A stretch of DNA of 64,000 nucleotides, taken from positions 3,559,570-3,623,569 of the forward strand of contig NZ_CP042906.1 of NCBI RefSeq assembly GCF_008728855.1, given 5' to 3'. The translations under genes were made by a program, and so were the position numbers. Below are positions 36,096 through 45,054 of this stretch, piece by piece; the first letter of the stretch is position 1, and every line of letters begins with the position of its first letter. This DNA comes from Hypericibacter terrae. Lineage in GTDB: Bacteria > Pseudomonadota > Alphaproteobacteria > Dongiales > Dongiaceae. Under the pieces are notes generated by a model. The model was not told the origin of the DNA and ran no database searches. It worked only from the letters and a program-made list of their open reading frames with translations.

Positions 36096-36230
36096 CTCCC
36101 CCCTTGAGGGGGAGGCTAGGGTGGGGGGTGCCGCACACTCGGTGTAAGTGATATTCGCGAGATGAATGGCTTCTTTCATCATCGCGTTCTTCGATACCCC
36201 CCACCCTAACCTCCCCCTCAAGGGGGGGAG
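36096..36230. repeat. inverted pair of CTCCCCCTTGAGGGGGAGG elements
   Basis: Copies at about 36096-36130 and 36196-36230 are in opposite orientation and could form a long stem. A related single copy lies at 38818-38845. These belong to the same style of G-rich intergenic palindromes as those at 0.5 and 60 kb, but with a TTGAGG core. Confidence 0.7.
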
Positions 36231-36255
36231 GAGATTAAGTGGGATGTGACGCGGA

Positions 36256-36495
36256 TCAGACCCGCCGTCGCGCAATCAGCCGCAGCCAGGGCACCGCGTG
36301 GAAGGCGCTCATCAGCCAGTACATCGGCACCATGCCGCCGAAGGGCGACCCGCCATGCGCGGCCGAGCAGATCATGTCCGCCGGACCGCCCGCCAGCAGC
36401 GCCATCGCCGCGAAGGTCGGCGCGGCCGCGAGGCAGAGCCAGTCGGCTGCGCCGAAAGAGATTGCCTGACGTCCGCTTGCGCTCGTGAGACTCAT
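36256..36495 (-). CDS. small membrane protein, unknown function
   Basis: A 79-residue protein starting MSLTSASGRQAISFGAADWL, with two hydrophobic helices separated by DMICSAAHGGSPFGGMVPM. The frame continues upstream into a repeat, so the ATG at 36495 is the likely start. It is downstream of the DUF899 gene in the same direction, and such pairs are seen elsewhere. The function is unknown. Confidence 0.65.
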   Translation of the reverse strand: MSLTSASGRQAISFGAADWLCLAAAPTFAAMALLAGGPADMICSAAHGGSPFGGMVPMYWLMSAFHAVPWLRLIARRRV

Positions 36496-36525
36496 GGTTT
36501 GACTCCCTTCTCCCCCTCGTTTCCC

Positions 36526-36650
36526 TGTCATGCCCGGGCTTGACCCGGGCATCCAGTCTCACCGGCCCCTGGATCGCCGGATCAAGTCCGGCGATGACAG
36601 TAGAGAGGGGCGCAATCACTGGATTGCCGGATCAAGTCCGGCAATGACAG
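36526..36650. repeat. three copies of a short palindromic intergenic repeat
   Basis: Units of ~30 bp occur at 36526-36555 (reverse orientation), 36570-36600 and 36620-36650. The last two share the core CCGGATCAAGTCCGG flanked by TGGAT and ATGACA; the first has the core CCCGGGCTTGACCCGGG. These are REP-like elements of the kind scattered in alphaproteobacterial genomes. Confidence 0.75.
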
Positions 36651-36684
36651 GAACGAGAAGCATCGCGTTCTTCGATTCCGCCGC

Positions 36685-37452
36685 TCAGTACGGCCCATAC
36701 TCGTCATGGCGCTTCCACCAGGGGCCCTGCTCGTTGCGGCCCTTGGGGGCGCGGTCGAGCCACTGATACATGCTCCAGATCCCGTCCACGCCGCGCGAAT
36801 AGGTCGAGTAGGTGTGGTAGATGACGCTGTCCTCGAGCGCGAAGGTGCTCAAGCCCGGCCGGTCGCGCGTGAAGCTGGGCGCGTCGGTGCCGCAGGTGGC
36901 CGCGAACTGGCGGACCGGCTCCGGCGCGTTCGCCTCGTCCATGACGTGGCCGCCGCGCTTGAAGTTGTATTCGATGGTCCCCTTGCGCTGCTGCTCCTCG
37001 GTGAAGGCGACATTGAAGTCGAAATTGAACTCGCCGCCGAAGGAGGAGGCCCAGGGGAAATGCCATCCCATGCGCCGCTTATAGGCCTGCAGCTTCACCA
37101 GCGGCGCCCGCGACACCGCCATCAGCGTGACGTCGTGGTTCGCCAGATGCGCGACGCTGCCGTCGAACCCGTCCGCGATCGCCGAGCAGGACGGGCAGCC
37201 CGCCTTCCATTCGGGCCCGAACATGAAGTGATAGACCATGAGCTGCGAGCGCCCTTTGAAGAGGTCCTTCAGCGTGGCGGCTCCCTCGTCGGTCTCGAAC
37301 TTGTACTCCTTCTCCACCCGGACCCAGGGCAGCGCCTGGCGGCGGCGCGCCAGCTCGTCGCTGCGCCGCGTCAGCTCTTTCTCGGCCTCGAGCAGCTCGA
37401 GCCGCGCCGCCAGCCATTCCTTGCGGGTTCCGGTCGCATGTTGCGTCGTCAT
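36685..37452 (-). CDS. DUF899 family thioredoxin-fold protein
   Basis: A 255-residue protein of the DUF899 family. It starts with a helical region rich in Glu and Arg, then VRVEKEYKFETDEG, LKDLFKGRSQLMVYHFMFGP and GCPSCSAIADGFDG with a CPSC redox-type motif. The end, GIWSMYQWLDRAPKGR, is also typical. The function is unknown; a thioredoxin-like fold is expected. GGAG precedes the ATG. The divergent helix-turn-helix gene is 128 bp away. Confidence 0.87.
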   Translation of the reverse strand: MTTQHATGTRKEWLAARLELLEAEKELTRRSDELARRRQALPWVRVEKEYKFETDEGAATLKDLFKGRSQLMVYHFMFGPEWKAGCPSCSAIADGFDGSVAHLANHDVTLMAVSRAPLVKLQAYKRRMGWHFPWASSFGGEFNFDFNVAFTEEQQRKGTIEYNFKRGGHVMDEANAPEPVRQFAATCGTDAPSFTRDRPGLSTFALEDSVIYHTYSTYSRGVDGIWSMYQWLDRAPKGRNEQGPWWKRHDEYGPY

Positions 37453-37580
37453 CGGTCTCTCTCCTTGGGTTGATCCTTGCCGTCGGGTCCTGACCCGAAC
37501 CGGCTTGCCGGTCTGTCGTCGTGAGGTAGATTAGGGACCGGCCCTCGGCGGGTGGGAGTGACAAGTGTGGCGGGATTTGC

Positions 37581-38801
37581 ATGGACTCCCTGATCACGGC
37601 GGCGGCGCGCGCCCTCGCGGCGGGTGATCCGCTCGGCGCGCTCGACCGCGTCGCCTTGCGCGACGACGCGCCGGCGCTGGCCCTGCGCGGCATCGCGATG
37701 GCGCAGCTCGGCGACTTCGATCGCGCGAAATTCCTGCTGCGCTATGCCGCGCGCAGCTTCGGTCCGAGGGAGCTCGTGGCCCGCGCGCGCTGCGTCGTCG
37801 CCGAGGCCGAGATCGCGCTGGCATCGCGCGAGCTGGGCTGGCCCGCCAAGGCGCTCGACGCGGCGCGGGCGACGCTCGAAGACCATGGCGACCTCGCCAA
37901 CGCCGCCCATGCGCGCTATCTCGAGGTCCGGCGCCTGCTCCTGATCGGGCGTCTCGATGAGGCCGAGCGCAAGCTGGCGGCACTCGACCCCGCCCCCTTT
38001 CCGCCCGCCTTGCGCGCCTCCCACGAGCTGGTGATGGCCGGGATCGCGATGCGCCGCCTGCAGGCCAAGGCCGCACGCGCGGCGTTGGCCCGCGCGGATC
38101 GCGCCGCGCGCCAGGCCGGCATCCCGGGGCTGACGGCGGAGGTCGAGAGCGCCTCGCGCCTGCTCGACACGCCCGCGGCGCGACTGATCGCACGCGGCGA
38201 GGAGCGTCCCGTCCGGCTCGAGGAGGTCGAGACGCTGCTGGCGACGGACGCGCTCGTCGTGGATGCCTGCCGCCATGTCGTGCGCGGCGCGCAGAAAATG
38301 GTGTCGCTCACCACGCGGCCGGTGCTGTTCAAGCTGGTCCGCGCGCTGGCCGAGGCCTGGCCCGGCGACGTCTCGCGGGAGAGTCTCGTAAAGCAGGCCT
38401 TCGGCGCGAAGCAGGCCGATGAATCGCACCGCGCGAGATTGCGGGTCGAGATCGGGCGGCTTCGCGCTTCCTTGCGCGGGCTCGCCGGGATCAGCGCGAC
38501 CCGACAGGGCTTCCTGCTGGCGCCGCGCCGCGGGAGCGAGGTCGTGCTGCTGGCACGAACCGTCGAGGAGCCCCATACCGCGGTGCTCGCCTTCCTCGCC
38601 GACGGGGAATCCTGGTCGAGCTCGGCCCTGGCGCTGGCGCTGGGAACGAGCCAGCGCCACGTGCAGCGCGCGCTCGACGCGCTGGCGGCCGCCGGCAAGA
38701 TCCAGCCCCTGGGCCGTGGGCGCGCAAGGCGCTGGATGACGCCGCCGCTACCGGGATTCGCGACGGCATTGTTACTCCCCCCGCCCCTGCCGGGCGACTA
38801 G
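37581..38801 (+). CDS. helix-turn-helix protein with TPR-like N-terminus
   Basis: A 406-residue protein. Residues 1-200 are helical repeats rich in Ala, Leu and Arg (for example RYLEVRRLLLIGRLDEAERK), like tetratricopeptide repeats. Residues ~210-320 resemble a winged-helix output domain (SRESLVKQAFGAK, then RLRVEIGRLRASLRG). Residues ~340-385 hold a second winged helix (ALALALGTSQRHVQRALDAL). It is probably a transcription regulator. I do not recognise a named family. Confidence 0.7.
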   Translation: MDSLITAAARALAAGDPLGALDRVALRDDAPALALRGIAMAQLGDFDRAKFLLRYAARSFGPRELVARARCVVAEAEIALASRELGWPAKALDAARATLEDHGDLANAAHARYLEVRRLLLIGRLDEAERKLAALDPAPFPPALRASHELVMAGIAMRRLQAKAARAALARADRAARQAGIPGLTAEVESASRLLDTPAARLIARGEERPVRLEEVETLLATDALVVDACRHVVRGAQKMVSLTTRPVLFKLVRALAEAWPGDVSRESLVKQAFGAKQADESHRARLRVEIGRLRASLRGLAGISATRQGFLLAPRRGSEVVLLARTVEEPHTAVLAFLADGESWSSSALALALGTSQRHVQRALDALAAAGKIQPLGRGRARRWMTPPLPGFATALLLPPPLPGD

Positions 38802-38910
38802 TGTTGTGCACCGATCAAACCCCTCCCCCTCAAGGGGGGAGGAGAAGAAATCGGATCAGATTGAGAAATGCGGAATCAAATGGTGGAACCGCGACACCAG
38901 GATGGAGCCC

Positions 38911-39594
38911 ATGAAAAAAGCAGCCGCCGAAATGATCCGTGAATATGGGCCCTTCCCGGGCGTGGAGCGCGTGAATGGCGTCTCCTATGACGGCAAGCAG
39001 GTCTGGTTCGGGGCCGGCCCCGACATCAAGGCCGTCGATCCGAGCAGCGGGACGATCACGCGCTCGATCGATGTCGCCGCGCATGCGGGAACGGCCTTCG
39101 ACGGAAGGCATCTCTACCAGATCGCCGAAGACCGCATCCACAAGATCGACCCGGAGACCGGCAAGATCCTCGCCTCGATCCCGACGCCCGACGGCGGCGG
39201 CGCCGGCATGACCTGGGCCGAAGGCACGCTCTGGGTCGGACAGCATCGCAACCGGAAGATCCACCAGATCGATCCCGAAACCGGCAAGATCCTCCGCACC
39301 ATCGAATCCAACCGCTTCGTGACCGGCGTCACCTGGAGCGACGGCGAGCTCTGGCACGCCACCTGGGAAGCCGAGCAGAGCGAGCTGCGGCGGGTCGATC
39401 CGAAGACCGGCGAGGTGCTGGAGACGCTCGAGATGCCGGCCGGCGTCACCGTGTCGGGCCTCGAGGCCGATGGCGGCGACCGCTTCTATTGCGGCGGCGG
39501 CAGCAGCGGGAAGATCAGGGCCGTGCGCCGGCCGAAGCACGGCGCCGCAGTGAGCGGCGGTACCGGCACCCCTGGCGGCTCCCCGCGCAAGTAA
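38911..39594 (+). CDS. Vgb/YncE-like beta-propeller protein
   Basis: A 227-residue protein with repeated propeller blades, each with a pattern like IHKIDPETGKILASI (also IHQIDPETGKILRTI and LRRVDPKTGEVLETL). It resembles streptogramin lyase-like and glutaminyl cyclotransferase-like propellers but is too short for a complete known enzyme. I chose the ATG at 38911, which has GGAG close upstream; the ATG at 38902 adds three residues. A degraded copy of its 3' end lies at 47411-47605. Confidence 0.72.
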   Translation: MKKAAAEMIREYGPFPGVERVNGVSYDGKQVWFGAGPDIKAVDPSSGTITRSIDVAAHAGTAFDGRHLYQIAEDRIHKIDPETGKILASIPTPDGGGAGMTWAEGTLWVGQHRNRKIHQIDPETGKILRTIESNRFVTGVTWSDGELWHATWEAEQSELRRVDPKTGEVLETLEMPAGVTVSGLEADGGDRFYCGGGSSGKIRAVRRPKHGAAVSGGTGTPGGSPRK

Positions 39595-39642
39595 CCGACC
39601 ATGGCGTAGTTTCGGATAGACCCGGCAGGGCGCAAGTCGTTC

Positions 39643-39963
39643 TCAGTTCCCCGAGACCAGTCTGAGTCCGATAACACCCGCCAAAATCAAAACGATGCAG
39701 AGCACCCTCATCGGCGCAGCGGAATCACCCAGCATCGCGATTCCCAGAATCGCGGTGCCTGCGGCGCCGATGCCGGTCCAGACCGCATAGCCAGTCCCTA
39801 CGGGTAGGGTACGAAGCGAGATTGAAAGGAGAATGACGCTCGATAAGCCGGTAGCGATCGTCAGCAATGCCGGTGTCAATCGCGTAAAACCCGCAGACGA
39901 CTTCATGAAGAAGGCGAATGCGATTTCGAGAATGCCGGCGATACCAAGGAGTGCCCATTCCAT
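39643..39963 (-). CDS. small multidrug resistance (SMR) transporter
   Basis: A 106-residue protein with four hydrophobic helices. It has the key membrane glutamate in GILEIAFAFFMK and the YAVWTGIGAAGTAILG motif of the SMR family. It is closest to the SugE/guanidinium-type branch, but I cannot fix the substrate. It is 34 bp downstream of the CMD gene in the same direction, so it may share the MocR-linked promoter. Confidence 0.9.
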   Translation of the reverse strand: MEWALLGIAGILEIAFAFFMKSSAGFTRLTPALLTIATGLSSVILLSISLRTLPVGTGYAVWTGIGAAGTAILGIAMLGDSAAPMRVLCIVLILAGVIGLRLVSGN

Positions 39964-39997
39964 CTGTGACAGACCTGTTCGTTTCGCTTATGGATTC

Positions 39998-40453
39998 TTA
40001 CGCTTTGGCGGCAGCAGCGGGGGTCGAGCGGAACGAAATCCCGAAGCGATTGAAGGCGTTCATCAAGCCGATCGCATAGGTGAGGTCAGCAAGTTCCTTT
40101 TCGCTGAACTCAGCAGCAGCGGCCTCATAATCGGCAGCGGGAACGCCGGTCTCGGCCACGCGCGTTACGGTTTCCGCCCAAGCGAGTGCGACGCGCTCGC
40201 GGGCACTGAATAGGCGGCCTGCGTCACGCCACACGGACACCAGCGCGAGCTTGTCTACCGTCAGGCCCGACTTGAGCAGTTCGCGGGTATGCATATCGAT
40301 GCAGAATGCGCAGCCATTGATCTGTGAAACCCGCAGATACACGAGATCGACTAGCTCTTTCGGAAGGCCGCATTTCTGAAGGAAGACATGCACCCCGCCG
40401 AAAGCCCTGTAACCTTCAGGCGAAGCCTTGGCGTAGTCGATACGGCTAGTCAT
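39998..40453 (-). CDS. carboxymuconolactone decarboxylase (AhpD-like) family protein
   Basis: A 151-residue CMD-family protein with the redox motif INGCAFCIDMHTRELLKSG (CxxC followed by H), as in AhpD-type alkylhydroperoxidases, and the terminal ALMNAFNR-type helix (here GLMNAFNRFG). GAGGAT precedes the ATG. Its upstream region is very like that of the acetyltransferase gene at 42640-43158, including direct repeats that match a site near the MocR regulator gene. Confidence 0.88.
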   Translation of the reverse strand: MTSRIDYAKASPEGYRAFGGVHVFLQKCGLPKELVDLVYLRVSQINGCAFCIDMHTRELLKSGLTVDKLALVSVWRDAGRLFSARERVALAWAETVTRVAETGVPAADYEAAAAEFSEKELADLTYAIGLMNAFNRFGISFRSTPAAAAKA

Positions 40454-40481
40454 GGCGGATCCTCATCTGTGCTCATTGACG

Positions 40482-40556
40482 GATCCTAGATGTGCTGTCT
40501 CTTGGCCTATATAAGTAGGGCCATAACCCTCGTTCAGCACTGGTCCATAATTATCC
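40482..40556 (-). promoter_or_regulatory. promoter with MocR-type direct repeats
   Basis: Read on the plus strand, CCATAA occurs at 40521 and 40545, 24 bp apart; the second lies within ACTGGTCCATAATTATCC. The -10-like TAGGAT (minus strand) is at 40482-40487, 34 bp from the nearer repeat. The same layout is found at 43188-43262. Confidence 0.6.
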
Positions 40557-40643
40557 GCTCTGGTCGCCACCTCCGCCGCGCGATGCGGAACTGTGCTGGA
40601 TCACGACGCTTGGTCGATGGCGAGCGAGATCGCGGCCCAGTCG

Positions 40644-41246
40644 TCACTCATCGGGCATTTCCCCGCTGGTGAAAAAGGCATGCGATCCTGGGTGTACCGG
40701 GACAACACCCGCAGGGGCGGTGGCGGGTGCGGGTAATGCGTCGTTGTGCGCAACGAGTGTCTGCGCCAGGAGGTAAGCATGGCGGGCCGTGAAATCCGGC
40801 CGGCATACCAGGACATGGCTTCCGAATGACACAATGAGCCTCAGCGGCACATTGCGGAGATCCTCGAAGGGCGGCTTGGCGAGAAAGAGCGCCTCGGCGC
40901 TCTCCGCCGCCATGATGGCGACATCCTGTTGATTCGTGCCGAGGAGCACGCCCACGCGCCGCGTGTCGGGTGCACGAGCAAGTTGGGCGCGCGAGGCGGG
41001 CAGAAACCGCGCCAGCACATCGACCGCCGCCACGGCGAAACCGCTGGCTATCGCGTCATCGCGCTGGCCGACGATCACGAGGTGGTAGCGCCGGTAGATC
41101 GTCCACATGCCGTCCGGCTCCAGATCGGCGAGTTGAGTTGCGAAGAGGCCTTTCCGCTCGTCGGCAGCCACGACAGCCGGACTGTACCCCGCGAACACAA
41201 ACGCCGCCGCACCCGCCCCCAGCGTCAGCATTGCGCGCCGCTTCAT
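40644..41246 (-). CDS. exported protein, TAXI/TRAP solute-receptor-like
   Basis: A 200-residue protein with a twin-arginine-like or Sec signal (MKRRAMLTLGAGAAAFVFAG). The mature part includes RRVGVLLGTNQQDVAIMAAE and VPLRLIVSFGSHVLVCRPDF, which recalls TAXI-type periplasmic receptors but is shorter. The assignment is tentative. AAGGAG lies 12 bases before the chosen ATG at 41246 and directly abuts an ATG at 41258. It follows the acetamidase gene with almost no gap. Confidence 0.55.
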   Translation of the reverse strand: MKRRAMLTLGAGAAAFVFAGYSPAVVAADERKGLFATQLADLEPDGMWTIYRRYHLVIVGQRDDAIASGFAVAAVDVLARFLPASRAQLARAPDTRRVGVLLGTNQQDVAIMAAESAEALFLAKPPFEDLRNVPLRLIVSFGSHVLVCRPDFTARHAYLLAQTLVAHNDALPAPATAPAGVVPVHPGSHAFFTSGEMPDE

Positions 41247-41262
41247 GAGGTTTTGCATCTCC

Positions 41263-42525
41263 TTATTCCGGCTTGAACACGTCGCGGTTCAAGATCGCGG
41301 TGACACCCACGTTCGGGACATCGACGACTTGCGAGATGTTGAGATCCACGGCCACACTGGCCAGTACGTAGGCCTGCTCGCGGGTGAGGCCCTTCGTCTT
41401 GACCAAAAAGTCGATCATATTGAGCGTGGCGTTTCGCGCTGCCAGGGTGAGATCCTCGGAAAGGTTGGCGAGCGGAGCAATCTTCTGGCCGCCAAGGTAG
41501 GTGGAAAACACCGGCACCGCACCTTCGGGCTTGAGCGGAAGCCCCGTGACCGCGTAGAAGCTGGACGGCGCCAGCTTTTTGAGCTGCGAGCCGCCTTCGA
41601 AGTGCATGGTCGTAAGCTGCGAAGCTCCGCCCGGGATCACCTTGGCCTGGAGCGTTACCTTTGCGCCCATCTCGATGCCAGTGCCGGCCACCTCGCCGCC
41701 GCCCATGGCGAAATGGACATCACCGGCGAAGAGCCCGCAGCCGTCGATGAAGCAAGGGAACAGCAGCGTGGTGCCGACGACTGTCTCCTTGGCGTCGACG
41801 TTGCCGCCGTTCTCGCGCGGCGGAACGGTCCGCACGCACTCGTTCTTCGCCGTGCCGTCGACGCCGCAGAGATCCGCGGGCAGCGCGTCAACCGGCTGAG
41901 GCGTCAGCACGGCACCGCCGGCATCGGCGAGCGCCTGCTCCCGCGTCAGCCACTTGTCGAGTTCCGGCTTGTCCGGAAGTACGCCGATCGTGCCCATGAA
42001 CGCATTCATGGGAACCGCGATTCCCGGCATGTCCTTCGAACGGGCTTCCAGGCGGTTCAGCACCCAGTGGACGATGAAGGGATCGGGAAACAGGTCTCGC
42101 AAGAATCCAAATCCCGGCACGATCGTGGTGGTGCCGAAATCGTCGGGCGCGATGTCCACCACGGTCACCGCGAGGGCGTCGCCGCGCTTGGCCCCTTCGA
42201 TGTAGACGGGCCCCGTCAGCGGATGGCAGCGGTTCAGGTTGACGGCCGCAACATCCTCGGCCGTCGATTCGAAGGTGAGATCGGAATCGAGCCCGTCGCG
42301 CGTCTCGAGGACGAAGGTCTGCCCGGGATTGACCCGGGCGACGGGTTTGATGGCGTAATGAATCCGGTTGAAGCAGTTGGGATCATCTTTGCAGTGCGGG
42401 CCCGACTTGGCCACGATCAGCGGCGGTGGGCCCTTGACGTCGCTGGTATCGGCCAAGGCGATGCTCCAGCTCCCAGCCAGAAACAAGGCAGCGATCGGCA
42501 GGGTACGAACGAAATTGGTTCTCAC
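41263..42525 (-). CDS. exported acetamidase/formamidase family protein
   Basis: A 420-residue protein with a Sec signal peptide (TLPIAALFLAGSWSIALA), unlike the usual cytoplasmic enzymes of this family. Family motifs include NLNRCHPLTGPVYIEGAKRGDAL, the GVLPDKPELD region, and LFAGDVHFAMGGGEVAGTGIE. The family hydrolyses short amides to acid and ammonia. It starts with GTG after AGAGGA. The TAXI-like gene follows, so the pair may take up and break down an amide. Confidence 0.85.
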   Translation of the reverse strand: MRTNFVRTLPIAALFLAGSWSIALADTSDVKGPPPLIVAKSGPHCKDDPNCFNRIHYAIKPVARVNPGQTFVLETRDGLDSDLTFESTAEDVAAVNLNRCHPLTGPVYIEGAKRGDALAVTVVDIAPDDFGTTTIVPGFGFLRDLFPDPFIVHWVLNRLEARSKDMPGIAVPMNAFMGTIGVLPDKPELDKWLTREQALADAGGAVLTPQPVDALPADLCGVDGTAKNECVRTVPPRENGGNVDAKETVVGTTLLFPCFIDGCGLFAGDVHFAMGGGEVAGTGIEMGAKVTLQAKVIPGGASQLTTMHFEGGSQLKKLAPSSFYAVTGLPLKPEGAVPVFSTYLGGQKIAPLANLSEDLTLAARNATLNMIDFLVKTKGLTREQAYVLASVAVDLNISQVVDVPNVGVTAILNRDVFKPE

Positions 42526-42639
42526 GGGATGTCCTCTCTGAAAAGCATACCGACACGCTTCCGCCCGGTCGGGTTGGCGACGACTTCGGTGCGCAACAGG
42601 ACGCCTCTCGCCTGGCGCACCGGTTGCGCAGCAGATGGA

Positions 42640-43158
42640 TCAGCGCTGCGTCGCGCCGCCATCGGGTTCGATCAGTGTCTCGTAGAAACCCAGGGAATGG
42701 GTCAGCAGCCCTTGCCGAAAATAGAAACGCTGGGCTAGCGCCTTGTGCAAACCCGTATCGAGCACGAAATGCCGGCAGCCCTGTTCCCGCGCATAGGCGC
42801 GCGCCACGGAAAGCAGTTTCGCACCGACGCCATCACTTCGAAATTTCTCTTGGACAACGAGGTCGTCGACATAGACGAATCGCCCATACAAGAGACTTTC
42901 CTGCAGGCGATAACCAACGACCCCGACAACTCGGCCGTCACTCCACGCTGCCGAGAGACGAAATCCCTGTTCGCGCTGCCGCATCACCTGTCGAATGAAC
43001 GAATCGGCATCCTTCACATGCGGGCGTAGCTCCAGCATAACCGCATGGGACGCGCCGATATCGGCGGGCTGTTCGACGTTGCTGATCTCGATATCCCGGC
43101 CCGTCGCATTTGACGCTTCGGCAGCGGCAGCGGGGGTGCCGTCGATACGGTTGCTCAT
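42640..43158 (-). CDS. GNAT N-acetyltransferase
   Basis: A 172-residue protein with VYVDDLVVQEKFRSDGVGAK and LLSVARAYAREQGCRHFVLD, the acetyl-CoA binding part of the GNAT fold, and RFYFRQGLLTHSLGF near the end. GAGG precedes the ATG. Genes for a GNAT protein, a CMD protein and a MocR regulator often occur together, and here the first two share upstream operators. Confidence 0.87.
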   Translation of the reverse strand: MSNRIDGTPAAAAEASNATGRDIEISNVEQPADIGASHAVMLELRPHVKDADSFIRQVMRQREQGFRLSAAWSDGRVVGVVGYRLQESLLYGRFVYVDDLVVQEKFRSDGVGAKLLSVARAYAREQGCRHFVLDTGLHKALAQRFYFRQGLLTHSLGFYETLIEPDGGATQR

Positions 43159-43187
43159 GACGAAGCCTCATCCGCGCCAATTGACAC

Positions 43188-43262
43188 ACCCTATATCTGC
43201 TGTCGCTTGTGCCGGTTCAGAAAGGCCATGATTTGTCTTGAGCACTGGGCCATGATGAATCG
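43188..43262 (-). promoter_or_regulatory. promoter with MocR-type direct repeats (second copy)
   Basis: On the plus strand CCATGA occurs at 43226 and 43250, again 24 bp apart; the second lies in ACTGGGCCATGATGAATCG. TAGGGT (minus strand) at 43188-43193 is 33 bp from the nearer repeat. Spacing and flanking text match the promoter at 40482-40556. Confidence 0.6.
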
Positions 43263-43362
43263 CCCCGGGGTTCGGCGGAGGGTCCAATTGCCCGAGGGCA
43301 TGGAGTTATGACGAACAGGTTCTCGCCTGAGACGCGCGCGCCCAGACGGGCCGCTGCCGGCG

Positions 43363-44784
43363 TCATATCAGCTTCAGGATGCGCTTTCCGAGCGTCTCCG
43401 CGGTGCCCTGGGAGTGGATATTCGTGAAACCGAGAAGCAAGGTCGAGGTTCCAACATTATCCATCGTCCAATCCGCCAATGCTTCCGCGTACAGGCCCTC
43501 TTCCCGCATGCGCGCCGCGAGCCAGCGATCCGACCTTTCGGCTTGCAGCTGCAGGATCAGGTGCATTCCTCCCGGCTGAGATTCGATCTGCACATGTTTC
43601 CCCAGCGCGCTTTCCAAGCCTGCTCTTGCCGCTTCGCGACGCTCGGCATAAAGCGTACGCATCCGTTGGATGTGACGCGCGAAATGTCCTTCCGTGATGA
43701 AGGCCGTGACGATCGCCTGGGTCAGCCCGGGACTGCCCCCTGCAAAGGCTTCACTGATCTCCTCGAACCTCCCGACCTGTGGTTCCGGCACGACGAGATA
43801 GGCAAGCCGGATGCTCGGAAAGAGCACTTTGCTGAAGGTGCCCGCATAGAGCACCCGTCCATCGCGATCGAGGCTCTTCAAGGCAGGCAGAGGGCGGCTG
43901 ACATAGCGATACTCGCCGTCGTAATCGTCCTCGATGACCCATGCGTTATTTCGCGCAGCCCAGTCCAGCAGCGCCATGCGCCGGGGTAAGGATAGAGACA
44001 CGCATAACGGACTCTGATGCGCAGGCGTGACCACGACGGCGCGCGCCTTTGGCGCCAGCTTGATGCCAGCGGAAATGACCATGCCCTCCCGATCCACCGG
44101 TACCGGGACGGCTGTAATATCCATATGCCTCAAGAGATCGCGCGTCGGCGGGTATCCGGGGTTTTCGAGCCAAACGCGATCTCCCGCCTTCAATAGGGCT
44201 TGACCGATCAACCCGATGGTATGGCGATATCCCGACGTCACGAATATCTGAGAGGGGAAGCAACTGATCCCACGCGAAAGCTGGAGATAGGCGGCGATCT
44301 CGGCACGAAGCGCCGGCGAGCCGTAGACGGAAGGATGAACCATGTCAGAGGGCTGCATGGCACGCACGCACCGCGCGCCCAGCCTTGCCCAGATCTTTCG
44401 CGGAAACGCATCCAGGGCAGGCAAACCCATCTGGAACGGCAAAATTGAATCGGGGCGAAAACTAACCCTTGCAATGCCGCTGTCGGACCGGGGTTTCGCG
44501 ATGGCAACAGGCGTTCGCGCTTTGAGGCCCGGCGTCACAATGGTGCCTGCCTGGCCTCGGGCCTGAATGTACCCCTCGGCAGCCAGCAAGGAATAAGCAG
44601 CCTCGATGGTGCCCCTTGCCAGACCCAGTTCCTTGGTCAGCGCGCGTGCCGAGGGGATACGGTCACCCGGCTTCAACACGCCGCTCGTAATGGCGCTCCG
44701 TACCCGATCATAGATCTGGCGGTAAAAGGGTTCGGTCGCCGATGGATCCAACGGCGGGATCTTGCTGCCCTTCGCAATGGCCAT
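43363..44784 (-). CDS. MocR-type regulator (GntR helix-turn-helix fused to PLP aminotransferase-like domain)
   Basis: A 473-residue MocR protein. Residues ~15-85 are a GntR winged helix (SVLKPGDRIPSARALTKELG in pattern). Residues ~110-470 have the class I aminotransferase fold, with YAGTFSKVLFPSIRL carrying the PLP lysine (Lys ~319) and EDDYDGEYRY. Such regulators sense PLP or amino compounds and usually bind direct repeats. Sites with the CCATRA core lie before this gene and before the CMD and GNAT genes. Confidence 0.9.
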   Translation of the reverse strand: MAIAKGSKIPPLDPSATEPFYRQIYDRVRSAITSGVLKPGDRIPSARALTKELGLARGTIEAAYSLLAAEGYIQARGQAGTIVTPGLKARTPVAIAKPRSDSGIARVSFRPDSILPFQMGLPALDAFPRKIWARLGARCVRAMQPSDMVHPSVYGSPALRAEIAAYLQLSRGISCFPSQIFVTSGYRHTIGLIGQALLKAGDRVWLENPGYPPTRDLLRHMDITAVPVPVDREGMVISAGIKLAPKARAVVVTPAHQSPLCVSLSLPRRMALLDWAARNNAWVIEDDYDGEYRYVSRPLPALKSLDRDGRVLYAGTFSKVLFPSIRLAYLVVPEPQVGRFEEISEAFAGGSPGLTQAIVTAFITEGHFARHIQRMRTLYAERREAARAGLESALGKHVQIESQPGGMHLILQLQAERSDRWLAARMREEGLYAEALADWTMDNVGTSTLLLGFTNIHSQGTAETLGKRILKLI

Positions 44785-44817
44785 GGCTCTGTCCAGATCG
44801 AAGGTGGATTAAAAGTG

Positions 44818-44835
44818 ACTATGCCATAATGATCC
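44818..44835. promoter_or_regulatory. MocR-type half site before the regulator gene
   Basis: ACTATGCCATAATGATCC matches the ACTGGTCCATAATTATCC element at 40539-40556 in core and flanks. Only one copy is seen here. It lies 34 bp before the mocR start, consistent with autoregulation. Confidence 0.5.
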
Positions 44836-45054
44836 CGATTGCCGGCTCAAAGCGAGCTAATACAGCCTCTTGCGGAAATGTGGCGAGACCGTCACAGCCT
44901 GCCCATAGCCATCATGGACCAGTTCCGATCTCCATTCATGGACCTTGGGATTGCCGCTCTCCCGCTTCACATCATCATCGCGTGTTCGGCGCCCCTGTGA
45001 CGTCCAGAGATCGGGCGCCCGCGACGGCATTTGGAAACAGGCTGAAATGGGCAG

